Assembly: GCA_965213735.1 (NCBI GenBank)
Contig: CBDCAB010000006.1
Span: forward strand, 1,550,001 to 1,614,000
Length of the DNA: 64,000 nucleotides
Direction of reading: 5' to 3'
From: CALDTK01 sp965213735
Lineage (GTDB): Bacteria > Bacteroidota > Bacteroidia > Chitinophagales > Saprospiraceae
The notes beneath the pieces are model-generated. The model had not been told where the DNA came from. It did not search any database and was given only the letters and a program-made list of their open reading frames with translations. Shown piece after piece: positions 41,196-49,100 of the stretch (the first letter of the stretch is position 1; every line of letters starts with the position of its first letter). The translations under genes and the position numbers were made by a program.

Positions 41196-43319
41196 ATGCG
41201 GTATATTATTTTACTCCTTCTGCTCTACTCGGCCTTGAGCATCCAGGGGCAAAATTTAAAGATGGAATACCGTGATGATATTAGAGGATTTGACTTTTTC
41301 TATGGTTATTTTGAGAGTGGAAGATACTCGATCCAAACGCTACAATGCCCTCTCACCAATTATCTTTCCGCAGAAAGAAGAGTGTCAGACACTGCTGTTA
41401 GAAGCCGGACATCATTTTATGATTTTCCAAAGCATGAAAAAGTCTTAATTACTCACGAGCTAACTGGCGTTAACTCAATACATGCAAACACTAACTTTGG
41501 AAGCGTTATAGTCGGATATGACGGCTGTTATAGCAGCGTCGCAAAATTTACCTCTCACTACTTAAATCCAGTTCAATGGACACCAAACATGAGTCAACTT
41601 AACCAGTTGACTGTACCAGCACTGCTTAGCAGGAATAAGGATACATCGTCAAGTATAAAATCGCTTCGGCCTTACCTGGCATCAATTACATATCAAGATT
41701 CTATATCTTTAGTTGCTCACCTTCTTGATGAACAACTATTGGGTGAGACATTATACACCAATCGCAGCCTTGGTGAAGCAGCGGTAAAGAACTCGAGAGT
41801 CCATTATAGAATAACGGACAATGTAGATGGCTTACATGGACCGGCAGAACCATATATACTTTCATTAGATTCCGGCGTAGTTGTCAAAACTTCAATTAAT
41901 CAAAGTTCTTTCCTCCTCTACAAGGACTGGTTTGCACTTGAGTCACTTTCTTACCGTTTCCACCCATTTTCATTTCAAGCTTCAAGTACAATATACCTAC
42001 CACAGAACCCCGAAGCCAGCTGCTTCAAAAGATTTTATTTCAAAGATCTTAATGTTGGCTACATTGATGTTGATCCAGTTTCAGACAACCATATTTATTT
42101 TGCGCGATATGGCGACTTATATGTGATAGGTGAAGGAGCGTCTGTACTAGATATGACCAGTACCAGTAGATATATGCCGGACTGGTTGTTCTACGACCTT
42201 GAAATTGTTTCACCCGATACGCTACGCCTTATGGCTATTGCCCCAGGAAAGGTCCTGACCCACATAGATATTGATAGAGCAACTCTTGGCTCCAGCAGTG
42301 GCTGGATGCCCTATTGTGCTACTATTGAAGCGCATGGCGACACATGCTTCGCGCAGCAGCGGGGAGTCTATCGCGATTCTGTTATCGCGCTCCAGGATTA
42401 TGATGCCTCTGTTCTAGATTCACTTGGTGAGCAGCAGTACGGCGAGGTAACATATCCAGTCTATGATTCTACAATAATAGAGGCAACAACTACAGGGTGC
42501 AGAGGGGATTCTATCGCTGTGCACCTCAATCAAATTTCCGGTTCGCTTCCAATACTCGAAGGTCATCTCACCCCTGGCCCTTCTGGGCAGGCAGCCGAAT
42601 ATCTGCGTTTCGTACCGCAGACCTATCTGGATCTTAAGCTCCCTCCTCAGGCATGGGCTATTGATAGTCTCACCCTCTCCTATACCGAACTCGGTTGCCT
42701 GAAAAAGGTCAGTTTTCCACTCGTTGTCGATGATCCGCCCCTGTATGACTATAGTGCACCTACAACTTTAGCCTGTGACAGTACTGCATATGACGTGGAG
42801 GTGCTAACGCTCAATGACAATACGCGGATATTATGGCTAGATGATGCTAATGCTCCACCAGCTCGGCGCCTCGCAGCTGACGCAGCATACCTAGCCATTC
42901 TTAGCAGCGGAGCATGCGCAGATTCACTAGCATTTCAGCTCGAGGCAGGCGAGGCATGTGAAGAGATCATAGCCCCTGCACCTCCACCCGTACTTCCACA
43001 ACTTCCCTCAGCATTTTCACCTAATGGAGATGGCCTTCACGACCTCCTCGCCCTACCCTACCAGCTAGATTCTGCGTGGCAACTTACTCAACTCCAAATC
43101 TTTGATCGTTGGGGAAATGTTCACGCGCATCTCGAAGCAAGCAGCGATCAATCAGTAGCATGGGATGGCCGTATCTCCCGCACCAAGCGCGCCTCCTCAG
43201 ATCATGGTCGCAACAGCGGAGGTCCTATCGTCTACGTTTACCTCGCCACTGCTAGGCATCGCCGAACAAACCAGGAAGTACAACTGAAGGGGGATGTGAG
43301 CTTAATGGATAAAAAATAG
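41196..43319 (+). CDS. Large secreted protein with T9SS type B (gliding-motility-associated) C-terminal domain
   Basis: A 707-residue exported protein. ATG 41196 starts the signal peptide MRYIILLLLLYSALSIQGQ. The body (~25-590) has no domain I recognise; it contains long beta-rich stretches and Asp/Ser-rich loops. The last ~90 residues are a classical CHU_C/type B sorting domain (LPQLPSAFSPNGDGLHDLLA, QIFDRWGNV, VYVYLATARH, VQLKGDVSLM), so the protein should leave through T9SS and remain on or near the surface. Codons in ~41250-42400 are much more AT-rich (about 37% GC in sampled 60-base lines) than xerD or the C-terminal part. The gene lies between two 95-bp direct repeats; an adhesin or capture role is inferred. 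Confidence 0.8.
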   Translation: MRYIILLLLLYSALSIQGQNLKMEYRDDIRGFDFFYGYFESGRYSIQTLQCPLTNYLSAERRVSDTAVRSRTSFYDFPKHEKVLITHELTGVNSIHANTNFGSVIVGYDGCYSSVAKFTSHYLNPVQWTPNMSQLNQLTVPALLSRNKDTSSSIKSLRPYLASITYQDSISLVAHLLDEQLLGETLYTNRSLGEAAVKNSRVHYRITDNVDGLHGPAEPYILSLDSGVVVKTSINQSSFLLYKDWFALESLSYRFHPFSFQASSTIYLPQNPEASCFKRFYFKDLNVGYIDVDPVSDNHIYFARYGDLYVIGEGASVLDMTSTSRYMPDWLFYDLEIVSPDTLRLMAIAPGKVLTHIDIDRATLGSSSGWMPYCATIEAHGDTCFAQQRGVYRDSVIALQDYDASVLDSLGEQQYGEVTYPVYDSTIIEATTTGCRGDSIAVHLNQISGSLPILEGHLTPGPSGQAAEYLRFVPQTYLDLKLPPQAWAIDSLTLSYTELGCLKKVSFPLVVDDPPLYDYSAPTTLACDSTAYDVEVLTLNDNTRILWLDDANAPPARRLAADAAYLAILSSGACADSLAFQLEAGEACEEIIAPAPPPVLPQLPSAFSPNGDGLHDLLALPYQLDSAWQLTQLQIFDRWGNVHAHLEASSDQSVAWDGRISRTKRASSDHGRNSGGPIVYVYLATARHRRTNQEVQLKGDVSLMDKK

Positions 43320-43401
43320 TTAGGCTCACCTAACTTTGCGCCTCCTGCCGCGTTGGGGCTAGTGCTCCAGGTAAATGGAGGTTGCTTATGTCTCTCGCTC
43401 A
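43307..43401 (+). repeat. 95-bp direct repeat, copy 2 (native promoter of the TonB receptor)
   Basis: Second copy of the 41038-41132 repeat, offset by 2269 bases, with three mismatches. It ends within the fifth codon of the receptor gene, so this is probably the parental copy. Its first bases overlap the stop of the surface-protein gene. Confidence 0.9.
43318..43338 (+). promoter_or_regulatory. DtxR/MntR-like palindrome overlapping the -7 element of the TonB receptor
   Basis: AGTTAGG-CTCA-CCTAACT is a perfect 7-bp inverted repeat with a 4-base spacer. Its 3' arm overlaps TAACTTTG (43331-43338), a TAnnTTTG -7 element, so a bound protein would block the polymerase. The TTAGG...CCTAA arms resemble operators of DtxR/IdeR/MntR-type metal regulators. 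Such control fits a TonB receptor. The regulator is not encoded in this window. Confidence 0.5.
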
Positions 43402-45682
43402 CAAGCTACTTGTAGGGTTGTTGTTGCTCAGCGAGCTGCTGGTAGCTCAGACTCAACATGACACGCTCCTACTTCAGGTGCTGACCAGTCAGGGCGAGCA
43501 TCTCAGCTTCGCGAGCGTCGGTGTGGCAGGTACTGCTAGTGGGACGAGTACAGACGATCAGGGGTGGGCCAGCTTAGCTCTGCCAGCAGGCTATCCAGCT
43601 ACCATCAGCATACGGAGTCTAGGCTTTGCAGCACTCGACACTTTACTCGCCGCGCCACCTAGCGATACGCTTCGACTCAGCCTTAGCAGCAGCCACGCAG
43701 CACTCGATGAGGTGGTAATTACAGGCACGCTCACCCCCACTTTGCGCTCAGAATCACCCGTGCCAGTCGAAGTTTATACGCGTCGCTTTCTCCTGCAAAA
43801 TCCAGAACCGAGCCTTTTCGAGGCTATGGAGCGGGTGAATGGAGTCCGACCCCAACTTAACTGCGCCGTCTGCAATACCGGCGATATCCACATCAACGGA
43901 CTCGAAGGGCCCTACACCATGATCACCATCGACGGCATGCCGATTGTGTCAGGTCTAGCGAGCGTGTATGGCTTACAAGGAATTCCCACAGCGCTCATCG
44001 AACGTATCGAAGTCGTCAAAGGTCCTGCCGGAAGTCTCTACGGAAGCGAGGCGGTTGGAGGACTTATCAACGTCATAACGCGCGATGTGAGCCGGGCTCC
44101 ACGCTTCAGCACAGATGTATATGTCACGAGTTTAGGTGAAGTAAATGCCGATATGGGTTTTAGTGCTCAGCTTACGCCAAAACTAGCCGTGCTAACCGGG
44201 ATTCAAGGTTATTACTATGATACTCCTCGTGATAGAAATGAGGATGGCTTCACTGATGCTACATTGGCCAAACGATTTAGTTTATTCCAAAAGTGGCGCA
44301 TAACTGGAGGTGCACTTGAAGGCCTAAACTTTGCTGCACGAGGTTTGGTAGATCATCGTTGGGGAGGCGAACTTAACTTTGCCCCACCGTTCAGAGGAGG
44401 CACCGAAGTTTATGGTGAAGCAATAGATACGCGTCGCTTAGAATTTATCGGCAGCTACCGCCCGCAGAACCTAGCTGGTTTTGCCTTGAGCGGAAGCTAT
44501 ACCTTCCACCAACAACGCAGCGATTACGGCAACACCCCGTATAATGCCGATCAGCGTATTGGATTCATTCAAGCCACCTATGCGCACACGCTGCAACAGC
44601 ACAAGCTCCTGTACGGAATAGCTGGGCGACATACTTACTACGATGACGATAGTTTCGCAACAGAAGATGTAAATGGCAACCAGCCAGATAGAGTAATACT
44701 ACCTGGAGCTTTTGTACAGGACGAAGTGATTATGGGTAGACATCGTTTACTCGCCGGATTACGATACGATTATGATGCTCGGCATGGTGCTATTATCACG
44801 CCGCGTATTGCATATAAAATGCCTGCAGGAGAAGGTGCAAATCTTCGAATTAACTTGGGGACGGGCTTTCGTGTTGTAAATCTATTTACGGAAGAACACG
44901 CAGCTCTTACTGGAGCCCGAGAAGTAGTCATAGATGGAGATATTGCGCCAGAACGAAGCGTGAGTGCTAATCTCAATTTCTCTCGCTATTGGTATCCAGC
45001 AAGTAGCTCGAGTTGGAGCTTTGAGACAGCGACCTGGGCGACGAGGTTTAGCAATCAAATTTTGCCAGACTACCTGAGTGAACCTACTCAAATTCGCTAC
45101 GCCAATCTCAGCGGCTACAGCTTAAATGCTGGCGCGAGTGCTCAGCTGGCGCACACCCACCAGCAGTCTAATTATACGCTTGGCCTCACGTATGCCGATA
45201 CTCGTGTTTTTGATAATGCCGGAGCCGCCATGCGGCCGCTGCTGAGTGAAAGGTGGAGTGCTACCTGGGGAGTATCGCAAAGTCTTGGCAGCGAACAACT
45301 CGCATTTCTTAAAGAGGCCACATTTGATGTCGACTACAACGGCACCCTGTACGGTCCGATGCTGCTTCCGGTCCTCGGACCTCTCGATGAGCGGCCGGCG
45401 CAAAGCCCGTGGTGGAGCATCCAAAACGTGCAGCTCTCTTACACGCCAAACAAAGGAATCAGCGTGTACGGAGGAGTCAAAAATTTGCTCAATTTCCGAC
45501 CCGCTGCTAATTCCATAGCTCGAAGTTTTGATCCGTTCGATCGTGAAGTAAGCTTTGATGCTGACGGCCAGCCACTTGCTACCGCCAACAATCCGCAGGC
45601 GCTCGTTTTCGATCCGAGCTATGTCTATGCGCCAAATAACGGTCGCCGCTACTATGTGGGAATTCGCTATACGCTCGATTGA
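43388..45682 (+). CDS. TonB-dependent outer-membrane receptor with CarboxypepD-reg-like domain
   Basis: A 764-residue receptor. Signal peptide to ~residue 22; CarboxypepD_reg-like domain ~25-105 (SFASVGVAGTASGTSTDDQG); plug ~110-240 with CAVCNTGDIHINGLEGPYTM, TIDGMPIVSGLASVYGLQGI and the final GPAGSLYGSEAVGGLINVIT; a 22-strand barrel ending YVGIRYTLD. The CAVCN Cys pair at the start of the plug is a familiar feature of one Bacteroidota receptor group. ATG 43388 is 49 bases downstream of the -7 element. The palindromic operator suggests metal-responsive control and so a metal complex as ligand (inference). Confidence 0.93.
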   Translation: MSLAHKLLVGLLLLSELLVAQTQHDTLLLQVLTSQGEHLSFASVGVAGTASGTSTDDQGWASLALPAGYPATISIRSLGFAALDTLLAAPPSDTLRLSLSSSHAALDEVVITGTLTPTLRSESPVPVEVYTRRFLLQNPEPSLFEAMERVNGVRPQLNCAVCNTGDIHINGLEGPYTMITIDGMPIVSGLASVYGLQGIPTALIERIEVVKGPAGSLYGSEAVGGLINVITRDVSRAPRFSTDVYVTSLGEVNADMGFSAQLTPKLAVLTGIQGYYYDTPRDRNEDGFTDATLAKRFSLFQKWRITGGALEGLNFAARGLVDHRWGGELNFAPPFRGGTEVYGEAIDTRRLEFIGSYRPQNLAGFALSGSYTFHQQRSDYGNTPYNADQRIGFIQATYAHTLQQHKLLYGIAGRHTYYDDDSFATEDVNGNQPDRVILPGAFVQDEVIMGRHRLLAGLRYDYDARHGAIITPRIAYKMPAGEGANLRINLGTGFRVVNLFTEEHAALTGAREVVIDGDIAPERSVSANLNFSRYWYPASSSSWSFETATWATRFSNQILPDYLSEPTQIRYANLSGYSLNAGASAQLAHTHQQSNYTLGLTYADTRVFDNAGAAMRPLLSERWSATWGVSQSLGSEQLAFLKEATFDVDYNGTLYGPMLLPVLGPLDERPAQSPWWSIQNVQLSYTPNKGISVYGGVKNLLNFRPAANSIARSFDPFDREVSFDADGQPLATANNPQALVFDPSYVYAPNNGRRYYVGIRYTLD
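44170..44183 (+). repeat. GCTTACGCCAAAAC, one-mismatch copy of the iterated motif
   Basis: One change from GCTTTCGCCAAAAC, inside the TonB receptor gene (CTT ACG CCA AAA C, LTPK). Confidence 0.45.
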
Positions 45683-45726
45683 ACGCTTTCGGCAGATGTG
45701 ATGCTATACCTACAAACAAACCCTCT

Positions 45727-46149
45727 ATGAGAACGCTTCTCTTCCTCGCGCTGCTTTCAACTGCCGCACTCACCACCACCAGCTGCAACCGCCAAGCCTC
45801 CACCCAAACGAGTGGACCTATGATGGTCAGTGCCAATCCAACCATGGATGAGTACAAGGCATACAACAAGCAGTACGAGCGCTACATGAAAGATCTCGAT
45901 CTCGATGACGCTACTCGTGCAGAGTACGATCGCATCGACCGCGAATACCGCCGCGACTTACGCGGGGCCTACAAAGGCTACGATGCTCAGTCACGCGCTA
46001 CCATCATGCGCCAAATGGCAGATCGGCGCGACCAAGAAGTGCGTGAACTCCTCACCACCGAGCAAATGTTGACGTACGATCGCATGGAAAATCAGCTAGG
46101 TGATGCCCGCGACCGCTTCTACGCGGAAACTGACTATATGGACAACTAA
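45727..46149 (+). CDS. Small charged helical lipoprotein
   Basis: A 140-residue lipoprotein (signal LFLALLSTAALTTTSCN). The mature protein is highly charged and helical (DLDLDDATRAEYDRIDREYR, RDQEVRELLTTEQMLTYDRM), recalling small Spy/CpxP-like periplasmic proteins only in composition, without their LTxxQ repeats. Function unknown. It follows the TonB receptor by 44 bases. The frame is open upstream to 45679, but ATG 45727 starts the signal. It ends four bases into the convergent gene 46146-46538. Confidence 0.6.
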   Translation: MRTLLFLALLSTAALTTTSCNRQASTQTSGPMMVSANPTMDEYKAYNKQYERYMKDLDLDDATRAEYDRIDREYRRDLRGAYKGYDAQSRATIMRQMADRRDQEVRELLTTEQMLTYDRMENQLGDARDRFYAETDYMDN

Positions 46150-46538
46150 TCGTCCTTCCTGTCGGTACTGCTATCGATATAGCGGAGTTGTAATTCAGCT
46201 TCGCTCACAGCTACGATTTCAAAGCGGGTGGTGATGGTTCCTCCCCAGAAGCCGTGCTTCAGTTGCAGTGTGTTGTCCTCACTAATGGTGTAGGTGCCGC
46301 TGTAAGTTGCATAGGAGATGGGCGGCGTTCCGCACCACCCGCTGTTTTGCCGCACCTGAAGACTACCATCTAAGGCAAACTTTATCCACGGGCCAGCCTC
46401 CTCGGAAGGGGTGGTGCGGGTATAGGTGGTGATGTCGTCGATAGATGCCTGCGTCCATTGTCCTTCAAGGAGGGCAGGCGTTGCAGCAGGATTTTGAGTC
46501 GACATGAGCGATAGTATCAGCGTTAGCAGAAGAAACAT
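46146..46538 (-). CDS. Small secreted protein of unknown function
   Basis: A 130-residue protein whose ATG 46538 starts a hydrophobic signal (MFLLLTLILSLMSTQ). The mature part begins LLEGQWTQASIDDI and alternates strands (SGTYTISEDNTLQLKHGFWG, TRFEIVAVSEAELQLRYID), like small lipocalin-type proteins. Two Cys-flanked segments are absent; one Cys lies at GWCGTPP. Unknown function. The ORF extends 15 codons upstream without signal character. Convergent with the lipoprotein gene. Confidence 0.55.
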   Translation of the reverse strand: MFLLLTLILSLMSTQNPAATPALLEGQWTQASIDDITTYTRTTPSEEAGPWIKFALDGSLQVRQNSGWCGTPPISYATYSGTYTISEDNTLQLKHGFWGGTITTRFEIVAVSEAELQLRYIDSSTDRKDD

Positions 46539-46594
46539 AGGTTGGGCATTTCCTATCAGATGCACCTGTCTCGGGAAATGCACAATTTCTGCCT

Positions 46595-46615
46595 AGCACC
46601 TAGCACCTAGCACCC
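46595..46615 (+). repeat. Heptanucleotide tandem repeat (AGCACCT x3)
   Basis: Three contiguous heptads AGCACCT, AGCACCT, AGCACCC. Same family as 10279-10306 and 63894-63928. It lies between divergent genes. Confidence 0.7.
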
Positions 46616-46616
46616 A

Positions 46617-46639
46617 CCTGACCACATATTGTGGTCAGG
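46617..46639. promoter_or_regulatory. 23-bp perfect palindrome CCTGACCACA-TAT-TGTGGTCAGG
   Basis: Ten-bp arms with a 3-base spacer, immediately after the heptad repeat and about 70 bases upstream of the oxidoreductase ATG. It could be a dimeric regulator operator. It lacks a T-run, so a terminator is less likely. Confidence 0.5.
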
Positions 46640-46709
46640 CAAGCCTCCCTTCGCGTCCCTTGCGCCTTCCCCTTGCGACCCTTGCGATACCATCCTCTAG
46701 CAGCACCCA

Positions 46710-47690
46710 ATGATCAACTTTGGCATTCTCGGTTTGGGCAAGATTGCACGCAAGTTTGCCGATGATCTACGGCTGGTGGAAGGTGCCCAGTTGGTAGCTG
46801 TAGGTTCGCGAAGTGCGGAGCGAGCAACGGCCTTTGCGCAAGCCTATCAGGTACCCTTCAGCGCCGGGTCGTATGCGAGCATCTTTACTGGGCCGCGGGT
46901 GGATGTAGTCTACATCGCCACACCTCACACTACGCACGCCCAACTCTGTAAACTATGTTTAGAGCGCGGTGTGGCTGTTATTTGCGAAAAGCCGTTGGGA
47001 ATAAGTCATTCTGAGGTACAGGAGCTCATCCAGCTTTCGCGAAAACAGAAGGTGTATTTACTCGAGGCGCTTTGGACGAAATTCTTGCCGAGTTTTATTG
47101 AACTTCAGCGAGTGGTTAATGCCGGAAGCATCGGCAGTATTACCGGTTTGCGCGCTGACTTTGGATTTAAAGTTACCGATAAACATTCTCCTCGTATCCT
47201 CAACCTCAGTTTAGGGGGTGGTGCTTTACTCGACATTGGAATTTATCCAGTTTTCCTCGCGATAGCTTTACTCGGCGAACCAAGCCATATCGCAGCAGTG
47301 GCGCGTTTTCACGAAAGTGGAGCTGACATAGATGATACCATCGTACTTGCCTATGAAGATGGTACACGTGCAAGCCTGCACACCACCCTACTCGCAAAAA
47401 CTAAAACAGAAGCAGTAATTTATGGAACTTCGGGAACAATTTATATGCACGGCGATTGGTATAAACAAACACGCTTTGATGTAGTCCCTGATGATGAAGA
47501 ACAGTATACGATTGCACCGGAACCTGAAGGCTGGGGCTACGTCCACGAAGCGCGTGCAGTGGTAGCCGATCTCAATGCAGGGAGACTGGAGAATGAGCTA
47601 TGGACGCACGCAAATACCTTGCTGCTGCACCAAACTTTAACGAAAATCCGGGATCAAATCGGACTTGTATATCCAAGTGAACAAGCATGA
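46710..47690 (+). CDS. Gfo/Idh/MocA-family NAD(P)-dependent oxidoreductase
   Basis: A 326-residue oxidoreductase. The N-terminal Rossmann motif is FGILGLGKIARKFADDLRL; DVVYIATPHTTHAQLC and ICEKPLG, with the conserved E-K-P catalytic Lys, complete the nucleotide domain. The C-terminal domain (~125-326) begins in LWTKFLPSFIELQ, matching trans-1,2-dihydrobenzene-1,2-diol dehydrogenase-like and sugar dehydrogenase members. Substrate is not readable. The stop overlaps the next start (ATGA), coupling it to an immunity-like protein. An exact 14-mer motif copy is at 47033-47046. Confidence 0.92.
   Translation: MINFGILGLGKIARKFADDLRLVEGAQLVAVGSRSAERATAFAQAYQVPFSAGSYASIFTGPRVDVVYIATPHTTHAQLCKLCLERGVAVICEKPLGISHSEVQELIQLSRKQKVYLLEALWTKFLPSFIELQRVVNAGSIGSITGLRADFGFKVTDKHSPRILNLSLGGGALLDIGIYPVFLAIALLGEPSHIAAVARFHESGADIDDTIVLAYEDGTRASLHTTLLAKTKTEAVIYGTSGTIYMHGDWYKQTRFDVVPDDEEQYTIAPEPEGWGYVHEARAVVADLNAGRLENELWTHANTLLLHQTLTKIRDQIGLVYPSEQA
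47033..47046 (+). repeat. GCTTTCGCGAAAAC iterated motif, exact copy
   Basis: Exact copy with S=G in the oxidoreductase gene, read as CTT TCG CGA AAA C (LSRKQ). Confidence 0.7.
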
Positions 47691-48265
47691 TAGATCGTTT
47701 ATTAACGTCTTACCCTATTGAGCAGCCTCGAACGCCGATCGATGAAGGCTTTCGCGAGGAGCTTGGTAATCTTTTGCACCGCGACCTGCACGAGTTATAC
47801 GAGACTATAGGCTTGGGAAAATTAGGAGGTGGTTTATTTGAGCTTATGGATCCACGCCTTTATCGAGAAGCGTACGCCGCTTTTTTCGGAGGTGATGCCG
47901 GTGGCAGAACTCCATTCATGATAAATGCTTTTGGGGAACCGATTGCGTTTAAGCGGCTCGGTGTACGCGAGGCTGAGATAAGCATCCTGCACACGTACGG
48001 TCCGCAAATTGAAGTGCTTGCCTACGATCTAAATGACTTTTTTGACCGCATTTTACTTACAGACGATGGGCTGCGCCAGGTGGTGAATGTGCCGCTGTTT
48101 AACACCCTCCGCGGCAATCTTCGCGCACTCAAGCCCGGTGAGTGCTACGGCTTCGATCCTAATTTACTCGCTGAAGAACCTGCTGGCACCAAAGCTGATG
48201 CGAGCTATTTCGAGGTGGTAGATGTGAGGGAGCAGATGGAGTTGTTGTTGGAATTAGCTGGGTAA
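47687..48265 (+). CDS. GAD-like/DUF1851 protein (T6SS immunity Tdi1-like)
   Basis: A 192-residue cytoplasmic protein. The layout resembles GAD-like plus DUF1851: an N-terminal helical part, then RLYREAYAAFFGGDAGGRTP, the FMINAFGEPIAFKR strand, and the closing YGFDPNLLAEEP and VREQMELLLELAG. DUF1851 contains the T6SS immunity protein Tdi1. No effector, T6SS or polymorphic-toxin gene is next to it; instead it is coupled by an ATGA overlap to the oxidoreductase. It may be a domesticated member with another role. The family match is from pattern recall. Confidence 0.65.
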   Translation: MIDRLLTSYPIEQPRTPIDEGFREELGNLLHRDLHELYETIGLGKLGGGLFELMDPRLYREAYAAFFGGDAGGRTPFMINAFGEPIAFKRLGVREAEISILHTYGPQIEVLAYDLNDFFDRILLTDDGLRQVVNVPLFNTLRGNLRALKPGECYGFDPNLLAEEPAGTKADASYFEVVDVREQMELLLELAG

Positions 48266-48293
48266 AGAAAAATTAAATTGCTTGACCCACGCA

Positions 48294-48698
48294 TCAAGTT
48301 CTCGAATGAATAGGTATTTGAGGCTTCAATCCAATAGCAGTCCGTCGACAATTAAATTCTCCACAGCCATCATACAGCAGAACACCATCTTCCAGGACGT
48401 TCCTTATAAAATTAGAGGGTTTGCCGTCTGACATTTGGGAGACTTGGGGTTGAACCAGCAACTGAGATTCTTTAAGCACACTGTAGAGTCGCGACACCTG
48501 TATATCGAAGGGCTCAGGCGCACCAAAAACGGCAAGGTTGATATCGCTAAACCATTTGTGATCTTCACGTGCGCGCGAGCCATACAAAACGACGTCGTAG
48601 TCTCATGTCAATAATGCACCTGCTTTCGCGAGAAATTCGAGGTCACTTTTTGATAAACCACCGATTAATCTTTCTTTTATAAGGCGGGCCGAAGGTGG
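48294..48698 (-). pseudogene. Decayed MNT-type nucleotidyltransferase (second antitoxin copy)
   Basis: In one frame the minus strand reads ...LIGGLSKSDLEFLAKAGALLT, a TGA stop at 48603-48605, then DYDVVLYGSRAREDHKWFSD and INLAVFGAPEP. This aligns along its length with the intact neighbour (SGLSKRETQFIKKAAQLFIP, EYDVVVFGSRARG, SDVDLAVYG). Besides the in-frame stop, the catalytic D-x-D has become D-I-N, and no ATG is present upstream. A TTG-initiated 97-residue fragment could still be translated. I read it as a dead duplicate of the adjacent antitoxin gene. Confidence 0.75.
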
Positions 48699-48740
48699 GG
48701 CTTGATGTTACAACGAGTTTATCTTGCAATGTCTGGCGCT

Positions 48741-49100
48741 TCAGGTCCCTTGTGATTTGAGTTTTTCAAAGATACTGGCTCCTCCGTATAGTAACTTGCC
48801 GAACTGGATGACTTCATTTCTCAACGTGCCAGTCACCAAATTCATTTGGACGACCGCTACTGTTGGCCGCATTAGCGAATTGTGCATCACATTTTCAAAC
48901 TCCATGATTTTATGATCTACATTCTCCTTAGATCCATAAACTGCTAGATCCACATCAGAATCCTGCCGATGCGTACCCCGTGCTCGCGAGCCAAACACGA
49001 CCACATCGTACTCGGGAATGAAAAGCTGAGCAGCTTTTTTTATAAATTGAGTTTCACGTTTTGATAGACCGCTATCTAACAAGTCAGAATGAGGCGACAT
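48741..49100 (-). CDS. MNT-domain nucleotidyltransferase (antitoxin of HEPN/MNT pair)
   Basis: A 119-residue minimal nucleotidyltransferase. The GS-x10-DxD signature is intact: VVFGSRARGTHRQDSDVDLA (Gly37, Ser38, Asp49, Asp51). It belongs to the HI0073-like/MntA group, whose members inactivate the partner HEPN toxin by transferring AMP to it. Its start overlaps the HEPN gene end by 17 bases, the standard arrangement of the module. The product is short, normal for MNT. Downstream lies the decayed second copy. Confidence 0.85.
   Translation of the reverse strand: MSPHSDLLDSGLSKRETQFIKKAAQLFIPEYDVVVFGSRARGTHRQDSDVDLAVYGSKENVDHKIMEFENVMHNSLMRPTVAVVQMNLVTGTLRNEVIQFGKLLYGGASIFEKLKSQGT

Noticed and set aside
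41119..41235. Short frame starting at the ATG of direct-repeat copy 1
   Set aside because: It is only the displaced receptor start codon continuing into unrelated sequence; Cys-rich and out of frame with the surface-protein gene.
46592..46639. Heptad array as a CRISPR remnant
   Set aside because: Unit length is 7 bases with no spacers, and no cas genes are present.
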